Positions 17,397 to 26,032 of a stretch of DNA of 64,000 nt are shown here, piece by piece. Below the pieces are notes generated by a model. It did not search any database and was not told the DNA's origin. It worked only from the letters and a program-made list of their open reading frames with translations. Source of the stretch: an uncultured Veillonellaceae bacterium. Its GTDB lineage: Bacteria; Bacillota; Negativicutes; Veillonellales; Dialisteraceae. Positions within the stretch are counted from its first letter, which is position 1; each line of letters starts with the position of its first letter. The translations under genes were made by a program, and so were the position numbers. Where the stretch lies: assembly GCA_927353735.1 (NCBI GenBank), contig CAKMIA010000001.1, forward strand, positions 62,001-126,000. The letters are read 5' to 3'.

Positions 17397-18541
17397 AATA
17401 TTCAACAGAAGCCAAGGTAGGAGCCTTTGCTTTGGCAGGCATACTTATTTTTGCGGGAATCATTATGCATTTGTCCCATCTGGTTCTTTTCGGGAAAGAT
17501 GGATTTCACGTTACCGGGTATTTCCAGGAAGCCGAAGGAATTGAGCGGGGCAATCCGGTTCGATATGCTGGCGTTGAGGTAGGCCGCGTCGATGAGATTT
17601 CAGTGGAAAAAGGAGAAGCTGTTTTGTCTTTACGGTTTTATGAAGGGACAGAAGTTCCGAAAGACGCCTTGTTTTCCATACAAACCAGCGGTGTCATGGG
17701 CGGCATGTATGTACGGGTTTCCGGGGGAAAGCTGGAGAATGGCGTATTGGAAGATGGAATGTCCGTTCATGGATCGGCAGCTCCGGGATTTGAGTCGACG
17801 ATGAAAAAAATGGATAAACTGGCAGATTCGGCACAACAGCTTCTCAATGGAATGAATTCCGTTATATCCGATCGGGCTTCCCAGGAAAATGTAAAAAATA
17901 CACTGGCAAACATCAATGCGCTCACACAAAATCTGGCGGTTTTGACTGCACAGGGGATTCAGATTGCCGGAGATGTGGAAAATATGACGCAGCAGATGAA
18001 TGGATTTCTGACGGAATTCAATCGGGATGGACTGGCCGGAGCACAGGCCCGTACTATTTTGGATAATATGGCCGTTACCTCTGAAAATGCAAAAGAATTA
18101 TCCTTTAAAGCGAAAGATCTTTCCGGGAAACTGGATGGCGTTATGAATGATGTCCGTTTGTCCGGGGAAGGAGAATTGTTATATAATACCTCTGAAAAAG
18201 AATTTTCCCCGAATTTTTCCTTTACCTTCGGTAATGAAAAATTTGTCCGCCTTGGCGTGGAGTCTTTGGGAGAGGATTCTCTTGTAAATGCACAATATGG
18301 TGTTCATCGGAAACAGTGGAGCTTTTACGGGGGCATGGTTCGCGGAGAAGTAGGAGCCGGAGCGGCTTACGGAGCAGACCGGTGGCGTATTGGTGCAGAT
18401 ATTTATGATCCGAATGATTTGACATTCCGAATCAAAGGAGGATATGAAATCGTTCCGAATGTCTTTGCGACGCTGCAGACTATTCAGCCGGAAAAACGGC
18501 GCGGCGGCGGTAATTATATCGGTGTAAGCTATATGTATTAA
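17393..18541 (+). CDS. mlaD: MlaD-type MCE protein fused to a C-terminal beta-barrel-like domain
   Basis: A 382-residue protein, about twice the size of proteobacterial MlaD. Parts in order: membrane anchor (about 10-30), one MCE domain (about 38-118, with GYFQEAEGIERGNPVRYAGV and SGVMGGMYVRV), a long helical region (about 130-255) and a C-terminal segment (about 260-382) of alternating short strands rich in Tyr, Trp and Gly that ends in VSYMY, a terminal aromatic as in BAM substrates. This fits the published transenvelope MlaD of Veillonella, where one polypeptide spans from inner membrane to outer-membrane barrel. The barrel is a prediction from pattern. Confidence 0.92.
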   Translation: MKYSTEAKVGAFALAGILIFAGIIMHLSHLVLFGKDGFHVTGYFQEAEGIERGNPVRYAGVEVGRVDEISVEKGEAVLSLRFYEGTEVPKDALFSIQTSGVMGGMYVRVSGGKLENGVLEDGMSVHGSAAPGFESTMKKMDKLADSAQQLLNGMNSVISDRASQENVKNTLANINALTQNLAVLTAQGIQIAGDVENMTQQMNGFLTEFNRDGLAGAQARTILDNMAVTSENAKELSFKAKDLSGKLDGVMNDVRLSGEGELLYNTSEKEFSPNFSFTFGNEKFVRLGVESLGEDSLVNAQYGVHRKQWSFYGGMVRGEVGAGAAYGADRWRIGADIYDPNDLTFRIKGGYEIVPNVFATLQTIQPEKRRGGGNYIGVSYMY

Positions 18542-18578
18542 AAGGAATCCGGTACATGAAATGGAGAAGGGATGGGAA

Positions 18579-20039
18579 ATGATGAAAAAAAGAGAGTATC
18601 GTCTGCTGGGAGCAGCCATCATGGCAATGCTGACATTTTCCGCAGCGTTGCCGGCAGAGGCATCCGGTGTAGAGATCACAAAACCCGGGGAAGCTGCAGA
18701 GACTGTGCAGAAAGCATTGCAGCAGCCGGTCAAACAGGTAAACTTTGAAAATATGCTTCTTGCAGATAAATTGCCGGCTGCTTCCAATCCGCCGGAGGCG
18801 GAAACGCTGAAGATTGATCTGAAAGGAGCGGTTTCCACTGCTATTCAGAATAATCGGGATATTCGGATTTCGGAATATGCATTGACTGAAGCAGAAGCTT
18901 CTGTCAGTGAAGCGGCGGCTGCTAAAAACCCGAGTCTGGCCTATACATTTTCAGCAGGCCGTTCCAAGAGCGGCAGCGGAACCAGTGGAAGAGTCGCATC
19001 TATTCAGGAATCTTTTGGGAACGGTTTAAATGTGACCTGGCCGCTGTGGACCGGCGGACGGGTGGAAGGGCTGATTAATGCGGCCCGGTATCAGAGAGAT
19101 GCAGCAGAAGAAGCGGTCTATCTTTCTGAAGCGGAAACAAAGTTAAGTGCGACCAGTGCCTATTATCAATATCTGGAAGCCATCAATCTGGAAGACGTGA
19201 GCCGTGAATCCGTGGAAAATCTGAGCAGCCACCTTACAAATGTGCAGCAGCAGTACAATGCAGGGATTGTGGCCAAGCTGGATGTCCTGTCGTCCAATGT
19301 GTCGCTGGCCAATGCCAAGCAGGAGTATATCACGGCAAAAAATGCCAAAGATGTGGCGGAAGCCAATTTAAATAATATTATGCGCCTTCCCATGTCGACA
19401 AAGCTTATTCCCATAGACACAAGTTTTCCTGAACCGGAATTTACCATTACCATGGATCAGGCGCTGGCTGTAGCAGATCAGAATCGCTGGGAAATTTTGC
19501 AGGCTGAATATGCATATCGTGCAGCTAAAGAACAGGTGAAGGTGGCAAAGTCAGGCTATCTTCCGTCTGTTCAGGTAGGCGGCGGTTATAATTGGGAAGA
19601 TGATGATTTCCCTGGATTTGATCATGAGGGGTGGAGTATTACCGGCGGTTTGTCCTGGTCTTTGTGGGACGGCGGTGCCACCGATGCCAAAATCAAGTCA
19701 GCCAATGCTTCGATGCACTCTGCTGAAGAAACCTTGCAGCAGGTACGTGAAAGCGTAGCGCTGGAAGTTAAGCAGGATTATCTGAATATTCTGTCCGCGA
19801 AGGAAAAGATCCGTGCTACAGAGGCTGCGGTCGATGAAGCAGAGGAAGCTTATAAAATTGCAACGGTACGGTATAAGTCCGGTGTGGGAATTAATCTGGA
19901 CGTATTGGATGCACAGTATAATCTGAATTCTGCACGGACCAATTATATAACGGCATTGTATGATTATAATGTGGGACTGGCCACCTTGGAAAAGGCACTT
20001 GGCATTCCGGCAGTGATTCGTGAGGAAACACAGAAGTAA
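18579..20039 (+). CDS. tolC: TolC-family outer membrane channel protein
   Basis: About 486 residues with a signal peptide (ending ALPAEAS) and the two repeated outer-membrane efflux (OEP) domains: a helical coiled-coil repeat (AEASVSEAAAAKNPSLAYTF...) and its second copy (AKEQVKVAKSGYLPSVQVGG), each followed by short strands. It forms a trimeric outer-membrane duct for exporters; the MacAB-like pump at 38.9-41.9 kb could be a partner (inference). Start 18579 (or 18582) follows a purine-rich GGAGAAGGGATGGG; ATG 18561 would add six charged residues before the signal peptide. It closes the mla unit. Confidence 0.92.
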   Translation: MMKKREYRLLGAAIMAMLTFSAALPAEASGVEITKPGEAAETVQKALQQPVKQVNFENMLLADKLPAASNPPEAETLKIDLKGAVSTAIQNNRDIRISEYALTEAEASVSEAAAAKNPSLAYTFSAGRSKSGSGTSGRVASIQESFGNGLNVTWPLWTGGRVEGLINAARYQRDAAEEAVYLSEAETKLSATSAYYQYLEAINLEDVSRESVENLSSHLTNVQQQYNAGIVAKLDVLSSNVSLANAKQEYITAKNAKDVAEANLNNIMRLPMSTKLIPIDTSFPEPEFTITMDQALAVADQNRWEILQAEYAYRAAKEQVKVAKSGYLPSVQVGGGYNWEDDDFPGFDHEGWSITGGLSWSLWDGGATDAKIKSANASMHSAEETLQQVRESVALEVKQDYLNILSAKEKIRATEAAVDEAEEAYKIATVRYKSGVGINLDVLDAQYNLNSARTNYITALYDYNVGLATLEKALGIPAVIREETQK

Positions 20040-20057
20040 GAGAAACCAAATATGAAA

Positions 20058-20094
20058 GCGGGATTTGCTTTGACAGAGGCAGGTCCCGTTTTTT
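20058..20094 (+). terminator. Rho-independent terminator after tolC
   Basis: Outer stem GCGGGA / TCCCGT with an inner TTGC/GGCA-type pairing is followed by six T residues (20089-20094). Confidence 0.82.
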
Positions 20095-20127
20095 ATGTGA
20101 ACCGTTATGAAATGAGAATTTACCGAT

Positions 20128-20157
20128 TTGACATGGACATACGGAAGCCGGCATATT
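20128..20157 (+). promoter_or_regulatory. Probable promoter of the tamB-bamA-lpxD block
   Basis: A perfect TTGACA (20128-20133) with an 18-base spacer to CATATT (20152-20157). It follows the tolC terminator and lies about 100 bases upstream of tamB. Confidence 0.45.
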
Positions 20158-20254
20158 ACACTGTATATAAATAATGATGGCATAATGTAAATTATCTTCT
20201 GAACTCTTCCCAGTAGATTTGGGTTAAATTGTCCTTTGTTGAGGAAAAAAGTAC

Positions 20255-23200
20255 ATGAAAAAATCGGGGAAATGGCTTTATTGGGTGCTGTGTGTTCTGT
20301 GCCTTTTGTGTATAGCCATCTGGTTTCTGGGGCGGCCTATTGTAGAGGAACATCTGGAACCACTGTTGAAAGAAGCCGGGAAAGAACAAATTAATGGAAC
20401 ACTTACCTGGGAAACAGTTGAACTGGATCCTTTATATGATCTTGAATTCAGCAATATTGAATTGAGAGACCGCCAGGGAAAAGAAGTTTTTAAAGCCCCG
20501 TCTGTGAAAGTGACATGGACTATCGCAGGGGCTGTTTCCGCATGGAAAACCGGAAATGGTGTTTCAGGCATGATTCAGGATGTTATTTTGCAACAGCCGG
20601 AAGTTCACATTTCTGAAGAAAAGAATCAAACCTGGAATATTCAGTCTATACTGAAACCGCAGCCGGAAGAGACCTCCAGTCATTTTCAGGGACGCATTCT
20701 GATGAAAGACGGGGTGGCAAAGTTAAGCCTGAAGACGGCAGGAGAATATCAGTTCCAGAATCTGGAAGGACAATTTTCCTGGCAGAATAAAGATAATATC
20801 AGCGCGGCTGTAAGCGGCGTCTTTTCTGGTGCTCATTTTGATACTCGAATTTCGTACATAAATGAGAAAAATTTTCATGCAGAGGCTTCAACAGATGCGG
20901 TGGACTTAATTGCGGTTCAACCGTTTCTTTCCTATTTGCCGGATTCCGTACCTGCTGTTGATTTGCGGGGCGGTCATGCAATTGTTACAAAGGCTTCTAT
21001 CCGGCAGGAAAATGGAAGCTTGTCCTATGCTGTTTATGGCACGGTGGAAAAGGCGGATTTCTCTGTGGATCAGTATGAAATTACAGAAGGAAAATTCTCT
21101 TTTTCCATAGCAGATGGGACGGCATATCTGAATGATGTAAAGCTTCGTGTCAATGACCAGCCTGTCTCCGGGGAAATGCGGATCTCCTGGAATAAATCAC
21201 CCGAAATCCAGGGGAAGATACAGGCGGAACATGTAGATGTATCCAAATTTTCTCAGAATGAGGCGATGGCAGGCATTGGGTCCGGCTCTTTCAATATAAG
21301 TGGCTCGCCGGCTGATTTTGATACGCTGTTTATATCTGGTCATGTAGCGCTGGCAGATGGATCTGCTTATGGAATGCCTGTAAAAAGCGGAGAAGCGGCT
21401 TTTTCACTGAGGAAGGGAAGACTGACGTTGTCTTCTGCTGAAATACAAACGGTGGAAGGAAAAATGCAGGGGACTGGCTGGTATGACTTGCGTTCTGGTG
21501 AATTTGATATAAAGGCTGTTGCGGACAATTTCACGCTTTCGCCGTTGAAAGACAGTATGGGAGTTTCGGGTACAGTAAGCGGGACGATCAATGCTGCCGG
21601 ACATTGGAATGGCTCCTCAATCACTTTTTCTGCTCTTGACGGAGCAGCAGAGGGACGGAATTTGACTTATGAGGATTATAAGGCGGATGCGTTGACAACA
21701 GATTTTTATGGAAATAACGACACTATAAATGTACGGTTTTATGGGAATGGCCTGACTTACGGGGAGATCAAGATTGATTCTGCATCCGGAGATGTCAGCG
21801 GAAATAAAAATGTATGGAATGTGTCGTACTTAAACGGAACTATGGGGGATGGAGCCTTTTCACTGCGCGGTCATTGGAATCAGGGAGAGATGAAATTTTA
21901 TGTACAGGCGGGAGATATAGAGGTGTCTCCTCTGGCGGCGCTGGCCGGACAGGATTTGCATGGAAAGCTTTCTCTGGATGGAATGGTTTCCGGGACTCTG
22001 GAACATCCGGTATTTGATCTGACTGCATCCATGAATAACGGACGTTTTAAAAATGCTGATTTTCACGAATTGACTGGAGAATTGTCCTCTGATGGGGAAT
22101 GGATGACGATTCATCATGCCGAGATGACGACTATGACCGGACAGCATCAGCTTTCCGGACGTATTGCCCTTTCGGGAGATCATGAGCTGGATCTTAAAGA
22201 GGTGAGCGAACATACCAGGATTGAAAATATTCTGAATCTGGCAGGTATTCATGCGCCTCTGACCGGATGGATCCAGAATGAAAGTACCATTCGCGGAACT
22301 GTGAATATTCCGGAAATTACAGGGAGATTTATGGCATGGGACGGCTCTGTAACAGGAGAACTGTATCAGAGTGTTTCTGCAGATTATGCATTAAAAGAAG
22401 GCAGAGTCCTCCATGTTTCAAATGGCCTGGCTTATATATATGGTGGTGCGGCCACTTTGGAAGGAAATATTTCCGAGCAGGCGTTGGACCTCGATTTGGC
22501 TCTGGTGGATGTGGATATTGAACGAATTTTACGTCAGGGACCGGCGCAGGGAAGAGTGACTTTCCGGGGACATGTTTCCGGAGATATGGATTCACCGGTT
22601 TTTGAGGGAAATCTGATCAGCCGTCGGATTTCTGTCGATGGAGCGGAAATTGAACAGGTAGCGGCCGGGGTTTCGTATAAAGATAAGGTCTTTCAGATTA
22701 CAGATGGATTTTTCCGGCAAAAGGATGGAAGCTTCCGCTGGAGCGGTATGGCCAATGCAGAAACAGGAGCCGTTAACGGGCATCTGAACTTTTATGGCTG
22801 GAGTCTGGAAGAAGCCTTGAAATTTTTCCATCTGCCGGTCAGTCAGATCAAAGGGACCATGAATGGGGGCATGCTGCTGCAGGGGACACTGGACAATCCT
22901 GATGTATCACTGAATGTAAATCTGGACGGCGGAAGTCTTGGAAATACTGTTATGGGGGCAGGAAAATTTAATCTGTCTTATATTAATGGATTGTTGTCTA
23001 TTCAGGAATGTTATGTGCCCATTGGTAATGGCATACTTGCCGCTAAAGGAACCGTACAGAACGGAGGAGATATTCAACTTACTGCAGCAGCAACTCAGAT
23101 GGATATTTCCTGGATTCCGCAGGTCCTGGGGGTATCAGATTTGACGCTGGGGGGAAATTTAACGGCCGGGATTACGTTGTCGGGGAGCCTTTCTGATCCG

Positions 23201-24643
23201 GCAGCGGATATTTCGGTTACGGTAACGAACCCCAGGTACAATGAGTTTGGATTTGATGAGTTATCGCTTATGGGAAATGCACAGCAGGGCATTTTCAAGA
23301 TGGATCAGCTGCTGGCATCTAAAAATGGATACAAGGCATCCGCGCATGGAACCGTTCCTGTTAGTGCACTGACCCGAATTCCGGATGGACGAAATATCCC
23401 GTTTGATGTGGATGTGGATCTGGATCGGGCAGATCTGAATGCTCTGGTCTTTATGGCGGATGCAGTAACATCTGCTTCCGGACCGATTGAAGGGCATATA
23501 AAAGTGACAGGGCCCTGGAATGATCCTGTCATTCATGGCAATGCTATAGTAAGAAACGGACAAATGACACTGAAGGCTTTGTCAGAGCCGGTCAATGCAG
23601 TAAACGGGACGCTGACTTTTTCCGGAAAGCAGGCAAATCTTACAGGGAACGTAGCCCTTGGCGGCGGTACCATTTCTGCTGCATCACAGGTCAACTGGGA
23701 CCAAATGAAACTATCCGGATATGAGGGGGAGGCTCATGCACATATGCCAAACCTGAATTCCCTATATTATAAAGGACGTCTGGATGCGGATATGACACTG
23801 TCTGAATCCCGGGGACTGCCCAAAATTACGGGAGCGATCAATGTACAGGACGCGGTCGTGGATATACCTCTGAGTCTGGAATCCGGTGGAAGCGGTCCGG
23901 ATGTGCTGCTTGATGTTGGTGTTGCTCTTGGAGATAATGTGCGGCTGTATAACAGCCTGCTTTATGATCTGGCGATCAGGGGAAATATTCGGGCCATGGG
24001 GCTTCTTTCCCGGCCGGCTACGTCGGGAAGGGTAGTTGTGGAAAAAGGCGTGATCAAATATCTGTCCAATGAGTTTACTGTAACAGAAGGTTCGGCGGTA
24101 TGGGGAGGAATTCCGGATTCTTTCCTGCCTGTGGTGAATGTTAAGGCAGATACGGCAGTTGGCCATTATAATATTGGAATGGAACTGCAGGGACCACCTG
24201 GCAATTTCCGCTTTAATCTGCATAGCGAGCCGGCGTTGAATGATTCGCAGATTATGACCTTGTTGACACTGCGTCAGGCTCCCGGAAGTGCGGAGGAAGA
24301 TCATGCAGCAGGAGCGTTGTTTAATGCGGGCCTGTCAATGATTTTTTCCGGCGGTGTCCAGGATTTGATCCGCAATACTTTTGGGCTGGATATGATTTCG
24401 GTAACGTCCTCACTGACAGATTATTACAGCAGTGATTCCAGCATAAATAATAATGATAATTATTACATTAAAATCGGGAAATACCTTTTTAATGATTTTA
24501 TGCTGACAGCAACGATGGGCGTCAATAATGAGGATCAGAGTTATGGGTTCCGATACGAATTGAAATCGCGTGTCGGGCTTGCTGCGTGGTATAATAATGA
24601 TCATGACAGTTATGTGGGAGCTGATTATCAGTTCCAGTTCTGA
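20255..24643 (+). CDS. tamB: TamB/YhdP-like AsmA-superfamily envelope protein (DUF490 C-terminus)
   Basis: A 1462-residue protein with one N-terminal membrane segment (about 7-26) and then a very long series of short beta strands (repeating 'G.a..dG....l......d' units), the layout of bridge-like lipid transporters. The C-terminal ~350 residues form the DUF490/TamB domain (GLLSRPATSGRVVVEKG, LLTLRQAPGS, FGLDMISV), ending in a strand with terminal Phe (DYQFQF). TamB spans the periplasm and takes part in lipid supply to the outer membrane and in barrel protein assembly. A GAGGAAA site precedes ATG 20255. No tamA is adjacent, but bamA lies 1.4 kb downstream. Confidence 0.93.
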   Translation: MKKSGKWLYWVLCVLCLLCIAIWFLGRPIVEEHLEPLLKEAGKEQINGTLTWETVELDPLYDLEFSNIELRDRQGKEVFKAPSVKVTWTIAGAVSAWKTGNGVSGMIQDVILQQPEVHISEEKNQTWNIQSILKPQPEETSSHFQGRILMKDGVAKLSLKTAGEYQFQNLEGQFSWQNKDNISAAVSGVFSGAHFDTRISYINEKNFHAEASTDAVDLIAVQPFLSYLPDSVPAVDLRGGHAIVTKASIRQENGSLSYAVYGTVEKADFSVDQYEITEGKFSFSIADGTAYLNDVKLRVNDQPVSGEMRISWNKSPEIQGKIQAEHVDVSKFSQNEAMAGIGSGSFNISGSPADFDTLFISGHVALADGSAYGMPVKSGEAAFSLRKGRLTLSSAEIQTVEGKMQGTGWYDLRSGEFDIKAVADNFTLSPLKDSMGVSGTVSGTINAAGHWNGSSITFSALDGAAEGRNLTYEDYKADALTTDFYGNNDTINVRFYGNGLTYGEIKIDSASGDVSGNKNVWNVSYLNGTMGDGAFSLRGHWNQGEMKFYVQAGDIEVSPLAALAGQDLHGKLSLDGMVSGTLEHPVFDLTASMNNGRFKNADFHELTGELSSDGEWMTIHHAEMTTMTGQHQLSGRIALSGDHELDLKEVSEHTRIENILNLAGIHAPLTGWIQNESTIRGTVNIPEITGRFMAWDGSVTGELYQSVSADYALKEGRVLHVSNGLAYIYGGAATLEGNISEQALDLDLALVDVDIERILRQGPAQGRVTFRGHVSGDMDSPVFEGNLISRRISVDGAEIEQVAAGVSYKDKVFQITDGFFRQKDGSFRWSGMANAETGAVNGHLNFYGWSLEEALKFFHLPVSQIKGTMNGGMLLQGTLDNPDVSLNVNLDGGSLGNTVMGAGKFNLSYINGLLSIQECYVPIGNGILAAKGTVQNGGDIQLTAAATQMDISWIPQVLGVSDLTLGGNLTAGITLSGSLSDPAADISVTVTNPRYNEFGFDELSLMGNAQQGIFKMDQLLASKNGYKASAHGTVPVSALTRIPDGRNIPFDVDVDLDRADLNALVFMADAVTSASGPIEGHIKVTGPWNDPVIHGNAIVRNGQMTLKALSEPVNAVNGTLTFSGKQANLTGNVALGGGTISAASQVNWDQMKLSGYEGEAHAHMPNLNSLYYKGRLDADMTLSESRGLPKITGAINVQDAVVDIPLSLESGGSGPDVLLDVGVALGDNVRLYNSLLYDLAIRGNIRAMGLLSRPATSGRVVVEKGVIKYLSNEFTVTEGSAVWGGIPDSFLPVVNVKADTAVGHYNIGMELQGPPGNFRFNLHSEPALNDSQIMTLLTLRQAPGSAEEDHAAGALFNAGLSMIFSGGVQDLIRNTFGLDMISVTSSLTDYYSSDSSINNNDNYYIKIGKYLFNDFMLTATMGVNNEDQSYGFRYELKSRVGLAAWYNNDHDSYVGADYQFQF

Positions 24644-24723
24644 TGGCAAATTACATGGATATACGGTTCTGCAGGAGCAGGCAGGTCTGTTCCTGCAGAA
24701 TTGGTCTATTATGGGAGCAGAGT

Positions 24724-25347
24724 ATGCTGAAGGAATATATGCATTCCCTGCAGTCACTGCGAAAGTTGACTGCTGAAGATGAGCGTAGACTGTGGAAAAA
24801 ATATAAGAAAGACGGAAGTATAGATGCCCGACAGATATTGATTGAAAATTATCAGCTTTTAGTATGTCGGGAAGTCATGAGATTTCCTGTACAGGAAACA
24901 GTGAAGATGGATCTTATTCAGGAAGGCATGGTGGGGTTGCTGGAGGCAGCGGAACGTTATAATCCGTCTCTTCAGGTCGCTTTTTCATTGTATGCTGTTC
25001 ACCGGGTGCGGGGTCGGATGCTTGATTTTCTGAAAAAAGAAAATCGGGAGTTGCCCTGTGAAATGGATGAACCGGATGTGGAAAGGTCTTTGGGCATCCA
25101 GTCAGTTCCGGACGTGGCATTTGAAAGAGCGGATCGATTATCCCTGCATGAGGAAGTAGACAAGGCCATGCAACGTTTGCCCACAAGAGAACAGGATGTT
25201 CTCCGCAATGTATTTTTAAAAGAGTGCACTGCTGCAGAAACTGCCAGTAGGATGGAAGTCAGCACAGCATATGTATACCAGCTCGAAAAAAAAGGAATTC
25301 GCAGGCTTCGGGGGATGTTATCCCGGTTGCTCCACGACAGAAAATAG
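24724..25347 (+). CDS. Sigma-70 family RNA polymerase sigma factor (alternative, FliA/SigB-like size)
   Basis: About 207 residues from ATG 24724 (GGGAG 8 bases upstream). Region 2 is clear (ILIENYQLLV, DLIQEGMVGLLEAAERYN, FSLYAVHRVRGRMLDFL), and region 4 is a helix-turn-helix (LPTREQDVLRNVFL, TAAETASRMEVSTAYVYQLE). Region 1 is absent, so it is not the housekeeping factor (rpoD is at 47.4 kb). It lies between tamB and bamA with no terminator on either side, so it is probably transcribed with the envelope genes. Its regulon is unknown. A longer form starting inside the tamB 3' end is less likely. Confidence 0.88.
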   Translation: MLKEYMHSLQSLRKLTAEDERRLWKKYKKDGSIDARQILIENYQLLVCREVMRFPVQETVKMDLIQEGMVGLLEAAERYNPSLQVAFSLYAVHRVRGRMLDFLKKENRELPCEMDEPDVERSLGIQSVPDVAFERADRLSLHEEVDKAMQRLPTREQDVLRNVFLKECTAAETASRMEVSTAYVYQLEKKGIRRLRGMLSRLLHDRK

Positions 25348-25427
25348 AAAAAGAGATGAAAATAGGAGAACAGAAAAGAAATTGAAAGAAATTTAGCGAA
25401 AAAATGAAAAATAGACCGTTGTTTTAT

Positions 25428-25447
25428 GTTTGCTTTTGAAAGCAAAC
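25428..25447. promoter_or_regulatory. Palindrome (possible operator) between sigma factor gene and membrane protein gene
   Basis: A perfect 9-bp inverted repeat, GTTTGCTTT-TG-AAAGCAAAC, with a 2-base centre. No T-run follows on the + strand. The size and symmetry fit a dimeric regulator site or a small mRNA hairpin. Confidence 0.4.
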
Positions 25448-25458
25448 TTCCGATTATA

Positions 25459-25470
25459 TCCTATATAGGA
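25459..25470 (+). promoter_or_regulatory. Palindrome overlapping the ribosome binding site of the next gene
   Basis: TCCTATATAGGA is a 12-base perfect palindrome whose right arm is part of the AGGAGGG ribosome site (25467-25473) of the gene at 25482. Pairing could mask that site, although as an intramolecular hairpin it would be short. Confidence 0.3.
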
Positions 25471-25481
25471 GGGAAGTCGGT

Positions 25482-25970
25482 ATGACTACGGAAAAGCTGA
25501 AACGCGTTCAGTCAATCAGACGATGGCTGGAAAAAGCAGAGCAGTCTTATCTAAGACACCGGGAAGTGGCAGGAGAACTGAATCTGTTGATGGCGCAGGC
25601 TGAAATGCAGCGCCTGAAAGAGCGGGACTATACATGCCCAAAGCGAAGGCCTTGGAAAATGCGCATAATAGCTTTTATTGTCGCGGCGGGACTTTTCTCT
25701 GGACTTACCTTCTGGCAGAATCGCGAAACAGAAACAACGCAGTCTGTTCCAGTATCTGTAATACAGGAAATTCCGCCTGAAAATGGCGAAGACATTCATG
25801 CATTGGAAAATACGCCGGAAGATGTAACGGATGTGCCGGTGCAGAAGACGGAAAGTGCTCCTGTCTCAGCTACAAACGTAAGGGAACCGCTTTTATCAGA
25901 AATTGAAATACAAAGTGTAGTAGGAGAAGCTGGACGTGCTTTGCGCGGACAATCTCAATATACAAAATGA
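25482..25970 (+). CDS. Single-pass membrane protein of unknown function (candidate anti-sigma factor)
   Basis: A 162-residue protein I do not recognise as a named family. It has a basic, helical cytoplasmic segment (1-60), one membrane span (about 61-78, MRIIAFIVAAGLFSGLTFW) and a Pro/Glu/Val-rich tail of about 80 residues that should lie outside the membrane. This N-in/C-out topology, directly after a sigma factor gene in the same direction, is that of membrane-bound anti-sigma factors. No known anti-sigma motif is evident, so the role is inference; a TonB-like or structural protein is possible. A strong AGGAGGG site precedes ATG 25482, and bamA follows after 62 bases. Confidence 0.7.
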   Translation: MTTEKLKRVQSIRRWLEKAEQSYLRHREVAGELNLLMAQAEMQRLKERDYTCPKRRPWKMRIIAFIVAAGLFSGLTFWQNRETETTQSVPVSVIQEIPPENGEDIHALENTPEDVTDVPVQKTESAPVSATNVREPLLSEIEIQSVVGEAGRALRGQSQYTK

Positions 25971-26032
25971 AACAAGGAAGTATGTCTCTGACATATTTTG
26001 CATGAGTATTACCATGATATGAGGAGGTTTTT

